From: JBFMFE01 sp040752295
GTDB taxonomy: Bacteria; UBP15; UBA6099; JBFMBQ01
Direction of reading: 5' to 3'
DNA: 10,676 nucleotides
NCBI GenBank assembly: GCA_040752295.1
Contig: JBFMFE010000254.1
Location: 1 to 10,676 of the forward strand
The position numbers and the translations under genes are program-made. How positions within the stretch are numbered: position 1 is the stretch's first letter; the number at the start of each line of letters is the position of its first letter. Positions 5,798-10,676 of this stretch are shown here, in pieces. The notes under the pieces were generated by a model. The model was not told the DNA's origin, made no database searches, and saw nothing but the letters and a program-made list of their open reading frames with translations.

Positions 5798-7060
5798 ATG
5801 AGAAACGTTGCGATTATAGGGGTCGGCTACACCCCTGTGTTCGTGAGCAAACGCAAGGACGTCAACATCCCGGAGATGATCAGGGAAGCGGTGCAGAACG
5901 TTTTCAGGAGAACGAACGCGAAGCCGGAGGACGTCGAGGCGCTGGTGGTCGGGAACATGCAGACTTTCGAGGGCGTAAACCTGCCGCACCTGTGGGCGGG
6001 CGACCACATCGGCGGACTGAACAAGCCGGTGATGCGCATCGCCACCGGCGGCACCACCGGCATGACCACGTTCCACGCCGCTTACTACCACGTCGCCTCC
6101 GGGCTGTTCGACGTGGTCATGGCGATCGGGTGGGAGAAGCATTCGGAGGGAGACGCGCAGGTCGGGCTGGGCGGCATCGTGCTGCCGGAGGTCTTCGGGA
6201 TGATTAAATTCGGTCCCGATATTTCGGCGCGCCCCGGCGGGGGCGGCGGCGGGGGCGGATTCGGGCTTGGGGGGGGCGGCGGCTCCACCGGGGGCGCCTC
6301 CTTCCAGGCGATGTCGTACATGGCGCGCTCCGGCTGCACCGTCGAACACATTGACAAGGTCGCCGCCATGCTCCGGCGCAACGCCGCGGGCAACCCCTAT
6401 GCCCACCTCAAGCACCCGGGATGCACCGCCGAGGACATCGCCAAAACACCCATGATCGCTTATCCCCTCCGCTACGGGCACACCTGCCCCACCACCGACG
6501 GCGCCACCGCGGTCATCCTCACCACCGAGGAAAAGGCGAAAAAACTGGCGGCGACCGACAGGGTAGCGTGGGTCAAGGGACTTGCGACCTGCGCCAGCGA
6601 CGCCACCACCGGCAACATCATCGAGTCGCAGATCACGGACCCCGCCGAGCAGCTTCCCTGCAGGATCGCCTCGAAGAAAGCATACGAAATGGCGGGAATC
6701 ACCGACCCGAAGAAGGAAATAGACCTCGCGGAAGTTTACGACGGGTTCGCCCACCAGGACCTGATGTGGCCGGAGCGGCTCGGGCTTTTCGACGAGGGCA
6801 AGTGCCCGGAGGCGCTCGACCGGGGACGCATGGACATTGACGGCGACATGCCGGTGAACCTGTCGGGCGGGGTGATCTCCACCAACGCAATCGGCGCGTC
6901 CGCCATGAACCGCGTCACCGAGTGCGCGCTTCAGGTCATGGGGACAGCCGAAGGCGGACACCAGGCGCACAAAAAGGTGAACACAGCCGTTGCGCACGGC
7001 TGGGGCGGGCTGTTCCAGTTCGTCAGCGTCACCGTTGTCGGACGTACCCCAAACAAATAA
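5798..7060 (+). CDS. Thiolase-fold protein B (no catalytic Cys or GHP His; glycine-rich insert)
   Basis: The 420-aa protein aligns with thiolase A throughout but is longer. At the nucleophile position it has G85 in TGGTTGM (codon 6050-6052). The HxxF motif is changed to Y314-D-G-F in AEVYDGFAHQD, and the NPSGG...GHP loop reads NLSGGVISTNAIGASA with N363 where His is expected. Only the C-terminal H400 (AHGWGG) remains. Tyr in the HxxF position recalls the Ltp2/DitF retro-aldolase branch, which works with a DUF35 partner; this likeness is from memory. Residues 147-166 are a glycine-rich insert (GGGGGGGGFGLGGGGGSTGG) in the loop domain. GGGAGG lies nine bases before ATG 5798. It may pair with the DUF35 protein encoded 22 bases downstream, or be the non-catalytic half of a heteromer with thiolase A. 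Confidence 0.88.
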   Translation: MRNVAIIGVGYTPVFVSKRKDVNIPEMIREAVQNVFRRTNAKPEDVEALVVGNMQTFEGVNLPHLWAGDHIGGLNKPVMRIATGGTTGMTTFHAAYYHVASGLFDVVMAIGWEKHSEGDAQVGLGGIVLPEVFGMIKFGPDISARPGGGGGGGGFGLGGGGGSTGGASFQAMSYMARSGCTVEHIDKVAAMLRRNAAGNPYAHLKHPGCTAEDIAKTPMIAYPLRYGHTCPTTDGATAVILTTEEKAKKLAATDRVAWVKGLATCASDATTGNIIESQITDPAEQLPCRIASKKAYEMAGITDPKKEIDLAEVYDGFAHQDLMWPERLGLFDEGKCPEALDRGRMDIDGDMPVNLSGGVISTNAIGASAMNRVTECALQVMGTAEGGHQAHKKVNTAVAHGWGGLFQFVSVTVVGRTPNK

Positions 7061-7082
7061 ACGTCCCGAGGAGGAATCGCCC

Positions 7083-7526
7083 ATGGAAGAGACAAGACGA
7101 GTCCGCAGCAGCTGGGACCTCACCGCCTACAAGTGGAAGATCGAGAGCGGCGGCTTCGAACTTCTGAAAAAAGGGTTTAAAGAGAAAAAAATCCTGGGAG
7201 TTAAATGTCACCGGTGCGGAACCGTGTACGTTCCCGGCGTGGACTACTGCCGCAAGTGCTTCGTGGACATCAGCGAAGTGGTGGAGGCGGCGGACCGCGG
7301 CAGGGTGACCACCTTCACGGTGAACATCGCAGACATCCGCGGCAACCTGCTCGAGGAGCGGACGGTGCCGTGCACCGTGCAGCTGGACGGGTCTGACTCG
7401 GTGATCAACGGCAGAATCCAGGGCATGGAAGGCGACAGGGTGCGCGTGGGAATGCCCGTGAGGGTCGTGTGGAGGGAAAAGACCGAGGGCGCCCTCGCGG
7501 ACATCGAGTGCTTCGAGCCGGTTTAG
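7083..7526 (+). CDS. DUF35 zinc-ribbon/OB-fold protein (thiolase partner), copy B
   Basis: The 147-aa protein has an N-terminal helix region (WDLTAYKWKIESGGFELLKKG), then the zinc ribbon with C42, C45, C56 and C59 (CHRC...CRKC). The OB-fold part follows (about 70-135: RGRVTTFTVN, CTVQLDGSDSVINGRI, VGMPVRVVW) and the protein ends in IECFEPV, the same FEPV end as copy A. I chose ATG 7083 because GAGGAGG (7068-7074) sits eight bases upstream; earlier in-frame starts lie inside the preceding gene. The tight 22-base gap to thiolase B points to co-translation and a direct complex with it. DUF35 subunits usually bind the CoA part of the substrate and are needed for activity of their thiolase-like partner. 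No odd residues are seen. Confidence 0.9.
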   Translation: MEETRRVRSSWDLTAYKWKIESGGFELLKKGFKEKKILGVKCHRCGTVYVPGVDYCRKCFVDISEVVEAADRGRVTTFTVNIADIRGNLLEERTVPCTVQLDGSDSVINGRIQGMEGDRVRVGMPVRVVWREKTEGALADIECFEPV

Positions 7527-7605
7527 AACGGGTTCCGCGCGAATCAGCCCGGACGCCCGGAACCGGATTTCCGTGGAAAGCCGCCGCGAAAAATCAGGCG
7601 CGGGG

Positions 7606-7888
7606 ATGAAATAACCCGCCGACCGTCACCGCGCACTGCATCGTCTGCGTCTGCGTCAGGCACCTCTACCGCGTCTCCCGCTTCCGCGGCTTTCTTCAGA
7701 TACTCTGTTTCATCACGCTGCTCATCTGCTATCCCGTGTGGATCGCCCATTATCCCCGGGACCAGTCGGTCGCGTACCTTGTGATCGTTTCCCTCAGCTT
7801 CTTCCGGCTCTGGTTCGGCACGCGCGGCGGACACGTGATGTTCGGTCAGCACGAAGGACGCGAGGGTCTGATCGGAATCCTCTTCTGA
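7606..7888 (+). pseudogene. Small two-TM membrane protein, frameshifted just after its ATG
   Basis: From 7610 to TGA 7886-7888 an open frame of 92 codons shows strong G/C preference at third positions and a natural composition, but it has no ATG start. ATG 7606 is one base out of frame. If the AAA after it were AA, translation would run M-N-N-P-P-T-V-T-A-H-C into this frame, giving 93 residues. Two hydrophobic segments are clear: about residues 29-47 (FLQILCFITLLICYPVWIA) and 54-70 (SVAYLVIVSLSFFRLWF). A polar glycine-rich tail follows (GTRGGHVMFGQHEGREG). The reverse frame open over the same bases looks like a shadow. I do not recognise the family. The shift could be a real mutation, an assembly error in a short A run, or a wrong start choice. 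It lies 79 bases past the second DUF35 gene, so it may be the last operon member. Confidence 0.55.
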
Positions 7889-8029
7889 GCGGGGCGGGGG
7901 AGGGTTTACAGGTGAGGCTTCTCAGCGGTCCGCGCGGGCGAAACGCGGGACGCGGCGGTCCGTGCGCGCGGTTGATCTTTCAGGGTTCCGCGGTGTCGGG
8001 GTAAATTGCGCCGCGGCGCGCCGCCGCCG

Positions 8030-8055
8030 CGCTGTTTTGACACAAAACAACAGCG
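8030..8055. terminator. Hairpin between the convergent operons
   Basis: GTTTTG (8034-8039) and CAAAAC (8043-8048) form a perfect stem around a three-base loop. CGCT (8030-8033) and AGCG (8052-8055) extend it past a three-base bulge. It abuts the stop codon of the alcohol dehydrogenase on the minus strand and lies 140 bases past the small membrane protein frame on the plus strand. The position fits a shared, bidirectional transcript end, although no clear T run follows on either side. The rest of 7889-8029 is very GC-rich with no gene seen. Confidence 0.4.
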
Positions 8056-9078
8056 TCACGGGGTGACGATCACCTCGATCGCCTCGCCTCTGCGCATGTA
8101 TTCCATTCCGGCGTGGATTTCGTCGAGCGTGATCCTGTGCGTGATGAGCGCCGACGGGTCGAGCCTCCCGCTTTCAAGCAGCTGCACCGTGGCGGGGAAA
8201 GTGTGATTCGCGATGAAGGTCCCAAGTATGCGGATCTCGTTGCGCGTGACGTCGTACTGCCTGAACTCGCACCTCGCGTTGCTGTTCATCCCGAAAAGGA
8301 GGACGCGCCCGCCGCGGCGGACGACCCCGATCGCGTCGTTCACGAGCGAGCCGACGGCGTCCACCGCCGCGTCGGCGCCGCCACCCGCGGCGTCGAACAC
8401 GGCTTCCTTCAAATCCCCTTCGGCGGGATTGACGACGACGTCCGCGCCGCATTCCCTCGCCTTCGCCGCCCTCACGGGGTTGACCTCGGCGACGATGATC
8501 CTGCCCGCGCCCGACATGCGAAGCAGCAGCGTGTAGAACAGCCCGATTGGTCCCGCGCCGAGTATCACGACGCTCTCGCCCGCCTGGAGGTCCAGCTTGC
8601 GGCTGCCGTTGATCACGCACGAAAGCGGCTCGGCGAAGATGGCGGCGTCCGCCGCAAGCCCCGGCGAGATGCGGTGCAGCGCCTTCGCCGGCGCGACGTT
8701 GTACTCCGCGAAGCCCCCGTCAATGAATATACCAAGCGTCGTCATGTTCTCGCACATGTTCGGCAGCCCGATCGCGCAGTACCTGCACAGCCCGCACGTC
8801 ACGTTCGGGTCCACCACCACACGGTCGCCGGGCTTCAGGTGCGCCGCCCGCCCGCCCGCCTCCACCACCTCGCCCACGTACTCGTGTCCGAGTATGGCGC
8901 CCGGCGTCGCAGGGTGCCCCGGCGGAACCGACAGTATGTGCACGTCCGTGCCGCAGATGCTCGCCGCCTCCACACGCAGCAGCACTTCCTCCCGTTTCGT
9001 CACGCGGGGAACGGCGGTCTCCTTCACGACGAGCTTCCCCTCGCCCTCGAAAACGGCGGCTTTCATGCCCTCTTTCAT
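8056..9078 (-). CDS. Zinc-dependent medium-chain alcohol dehydrogenase (MDR family)
   Basis: The 340-aa protein has every mark of a zinc MDR dehydrogenase. The catalytic zinc site is C42 (SICGTDVH), H65-E66 (GHEYVGEV) and E150 (AEPLSC). The structural zinc lobe is C95, C98, C101 and C109. The Rossmann loop is GAGPIG (174-179), and acidic E198 at the end of the second strand favours NAD+ over NADP+. The GHE and GDRVVVDPN motifs place it near the sorbitol/threonine dehydrogenase-like group, but the alcohol cannot be named. GGAGG lies six bases before ATG 9078; the internal ATG at 9066 is less likely. The start overlaps the stop of the upstream lipocalin-like gene as ATGA, so the two are translationally coupled in one minus-strand operon. 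Confidence 0.92.
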   Translation of the reverse strand: MKEGMKAAVFEGEGKLVVKETAVPRVTKREEVLLRVEAASICGTDVHILSVPPGHPATPGAILGHEYVGEVVEAGGRAAHLKPGDRVVVDPNVTCGLCRYCAIGLPNMCENMTTLGIFIDGGFAEYNVAPAKALHRISPGLAADAAIFAEPLSCVINGSRKLDLQAGESVVILGAGPIGLFYTLLLRMSGAGRIIVAEVNPVRAAKARECGADVVVNPAEGDLKEAVFDAAGGGADAAVDAVGSLVNDAIGVVRRGGRVLLFGMNSNARCEFRQYDVTRNEIRILGTFIANHTFPATVQLLESGRLDPSALITHRITLDEIHAGMEYMRRGEAIEVIVTP

Positions 9079-10322
9079 CGCGCGCCTCCGTCCCTGCCGT
9101 TTTTCTTTTCGTCAACCGGGAAGGCGTAGCCGACAAGCTCGGTGTAGCCAAGCCCCGCCAGCCTCGCTCCGTCAATATCCGCCTCGACGGTGCACGCTCC
9201 CTCCCATATCGCCCTTATCGGACCGAACGTGCGCATCTCCTGGTTTTCCGCCGCGGGTTTCACCGTGAGCGTCGCCTTCAGCGACGGCAGGGCAAGCCGC
9301 CAGCCGGAGGGGTAGGTTATCCCGGTGTCGGGGCTTTCCCACGAGCCGAGTTCCTCGATCGTGAGGTCTCGCGCGACCGCGGCGCCGCCGTCTCCGTACT
9401 GAACGGTGGCGAGGCGGTTGAAACGCTCTCCGGTCTCGAGCCTGCGCAGCGCAGAGACGTTCAGGTCCGTCCCGTCCTCGAGCTGAACGCTGAACCAGTC
9501 CCACCCAGCGGGTCCTTCCGACTCGGTGAACGCGCCGAACTGGTGGTCGTACCAGGCAAGCCCCCGCACGGGACGCGCCGCGCCGTTCAGCGTGAGCGTG
9601 CCGCGGGCATCGAGCCGCGTGAAACTGTAGTAGTACATGTCCTCGCCTTTCTTCACGCCGACGTTGCCCGTTCCGCCGACGTACATCGGACCCCGCAGAG
9701 GGCGCATCGTCAATTCGAGTTCGTACTCCGCGCCCGATATACGGGACGTGTACTCCCATTCCGTGAAGCCGCCGCCCGGACCCTTCGTCATGCCGAAGAA
9801 GTTTTTTCCGTATCTGATTTCGAGCCTTTCACTGCCGACTTCGGGTCTGCCTTCCATGATCTCGTGATGGCGCGCGATCGAGTCGGGGTCGGACGAGTCG
9901 GGATGTATCTTTTCGCGCCATTTCTTCGGGGCGGCTTTCATGAACGCCTTCATCATATCGATCATCGAAGCCTCGATGACGGAGCCGCTGTGGAACCGCC
10001 CACCGCCCTTGTCCAGAAGGGAGTGAATCATGAAATGATTCTCCGGGAAGGCGCCGAACCGCGACCTGAAGAACGCCGCCATCACGCCGTACTTCCCGCC
10101 CTCCGCGTCCTCGAGGTGTCCGCTGAAGTACCACCACTCGACCGGCTTGTCGGGATGGGGAAGCTCGTCGGCGGGAAGGTTTATTTCGGGAACGAAACCC
10201 CCCGACTCCACGCCCCCGGCGTACACGAGGCAGGCATGTCTGCGTGCAACGCACAGGCACACAAAGGCGGAAACGACGATGAACCTCACGAGTTTGCCGG
10301 TCCGCCGACCCGCGTTCGACAT
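9075..10322 (-). CDS. CrtC/AttH-like lipocalin-fold exported protein
   Basis: The 415-aa protein has an N-terminal signal sequence (basic to residue 13, hydrophobic core to about 35, with possible cleavage after YAGG or earlier) and then the two-part lipocalin-like fold of the CrtC/AttH family. Key motifs are EWWYFSGHL (62-70), the helical excursion near 115-160, AWYDHQFG (256-263), GWDWFSVQLEDG (273-284) and the closing GYTELVGYA (392-400). CrtC is carotenoid 1,2-hydratase. AttH-type homologues are predicted extracytoplasmic lipid or terpenoid binders or hydratases, and no carotenoid genes are nearby, so the narrow CrtC function should not be assumed. GGGAGGG lies six bases before the ATG, behind an extended -10 promoter. 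Its stop overlaps the start of the alcohol dehydrogenase, suggesting a shared substrate or regulation. Confidence 0.88.
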   Translation of the reverse strand: MSNAGRRTGKLVRFIVVSAFVCLCVARRHACLVYAGGVESGGFVPEINLPADELPHPDKPVEWWYFSGHLEDAEGGKYGVMAAFFRSRFGAFPENHFMIHSLLDKGGGRFHSGSVIEASMIDMMKAFMKAAPKKWREKIHPDSSDPDSIARHHEIMEGRPEVGSERLEIRYGKNFFGMTKGPGGGFTEWEYTSRISGAEYELELTMRPLRGPMYVGGTGNVGVKKGEDMYYYSFTRLDARGTLTLNGAARPVRGLAWYDHQFGAFTESEGPAGWDWFSVQLEDGTDLNVSALRRLETGERFNRLATVQYGDGGAAVARDLTIEELGSWESPDTGITYPSGWRLALPSLKATLTVKPAAENQEMRTFGPIRAIWEGACTVEADIDGARLAGLGYTELVGYAFPVDEKKNGRDGGAR

Positions 10323-10345
10323 CGCTTCCCTCCCGCGCGCGGATC

Positions 10346-10354
10346 ATTATAACA
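10346..10354 (-). promoter_or_regulatory. Extended -10 promoter of the lipocalin/dehydrogenase operon
   Basis: Read on the minus strand the sequence is TGTTATAAT, a perfect extended -10 (TGnTATAAT), 23 bases upstream of the lipocalin ATG and giving a very short 5' leader that still contains GGGAGGG. No good -35 is seen 16-18 bases upstream, which is usual for extended -10 promoters. GATAAT sits just upstream (10355-10360). Confidence 0.6.
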
Positions 10355-10498
10355 TTATCCGTTTCGTCCGAAAAATCCGGATGAGCGCGTCGTGCCGGCG
10401 GGGACAACACGGCTGAAGGTGGCCCGGTAAATGTTTCGTAAACACGCCGGATGGAGTAAAGTTATTGAAAACCGTATTCTGGAGGAAAACGCCTTCCA

Positions 10499-10627
10499 GT
10501 GCCGAGAATCTTTGACAACATCGAACTCGACCTGCTGCCGGCGCTGAATGAAACCCTTGCCGTCTCCGAGCGGTCGGATTTCTGCGTCGGATACTTCAAC
10601 CTTCGCGGCTGGCGGCAGATTGAGTAA
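10499..10627 (+). pseudogene. N-terminal fragment of a PLD-like/helicase protein
   Basis: GTG 10499 opens a 42-codon frame that reads (M)PRIFDNIELDLLPALNETL and continues SDFCVGYFNLRGWRQIE, then stops at TAA 10625-10627. From memory this closely matches the start of large helicases with an N-terminal phospholipase-D-like domain, where the same PRIFDNI...LLPAL...DFCVGYFNLRGW run continues for many hundred residues. Those proteins occur in defence or mobile regions. Here the frame closes right after GWRQIE. Another frame then reads VKKLKEENSVLLTEEIK to the window end, so a deletion or frameshift seems likely. GGAGG lies 13 bases before the GTG, rather far. It could instead be a short stand-alone remnant left after recombination. 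Confidence 0.5.
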
Positions 10628-10676
10628 AAAAACTCAAAGAGGAAAACAGCGTCCTGCTCACGGAAGAAATTAAAAG

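Noticed and set aside
5693..7123. Long minus-strand open frame (476 codons) across thiolase-fold gene B
   Set aside because: It is a mirror of the real gene caused by high third-position GC. The product is rich in G, A, R, V and H with no family signature, while the plus strand has a clear thiolase fold and ribosome sites.
7544..7852. Minus-strand 102-codon frame opposite the small membrane protein
   Set aside because: The product is charged and low in hydrophobic residues with no signature, whereas the plus-strand frame gives two convincing TM segments with matching codon bias.
8113..9129. Plus-strand open frame of 338 codons opposite the alcohol dehydrogenase
   Set aside because: The product is rich in R, H, D and V without motifs; the minus strand carries all zinc ligands and the Rossmann motif.

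Overview
The window looks like a chromosomal segment of an uncultivated, GC-rich bacterium, probably with a Gram-negative envelope. It has a lipobox lipoprotein, an exported CrtC/AttH-type lipocalin-like protein, strong G/C preference at third codon positions, and several families of small dispersed hairpin repeats of the kind common in subsurface and PVC-like metagenome genomes. The sequence does not fix a phylum. No rRNA, tRNA or CRISPR array was seen.

Left part (1-1710) is a visibly more AT-rich accessory zone. It holds a short minus-strand lipoprotein gene, a 143-bp MITE-like nested palindrome, and a plus-strand IS3-family OrfA remnant with no OrfB. A patch of intergenic repeats follows (two 25-bp copies of a GGGGTCTGAGC element and GNRA-loop hairpins). 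Next on the minus strand is a 653-aa DUF5693-type polytopic membrane protein (1711-3672). Its upstream region carries an inverted pair of GACAGGC...GCCTGTC hairpins.

The centre (about 3890-7890) is a plus-strand operon and the most interesting part. Behind a sigma70-like promoter with an overlapping 7-bp inverted repeat lie four genes in the order DUF35 - thiolase-fold - thiolase-fold - DUF35. DUF35 proteins (zinc ribbon plus OB fold) are known partners of thiolase-superfamily enzymes, as in BbsAB, archaeal thiolase/HMG-CoA synthase, PhlACB and the Ltp2/ChsH2 retro-aldolase. Here both thiolase-fold proteins lack the nucleophilic cysteine at the usual position (Glu81 in one, Gly85 in the other). 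The second also lacks both usual histidine motifs and carries a 20-residue glycine-rich insert. I infer a paired or hetero-oligomeric acyl-CoA C-C bond enzyme, possibly of aldolase rather than Claisen type. The substrate cannot be read from the sequence. A 93-codon two-TM membrane protein gene (7606-7888), broken by a one-base shift just after its ATG, follows the operon.

The right part (8056-10322) is a minus-strand operon convergent with the first. An extended -10 promoter drives a CrtC/AttH-like lipocalin-fold protein whose stop overlaps (ATGA) the start of a zinc-dependent medium-chain alcohol dehydrogenase. Past a divergent intergenic stretch, the right end holds a 42-codon piece matching the N terminus of PLD-like/helicase proteins, ended early by a stop codon.
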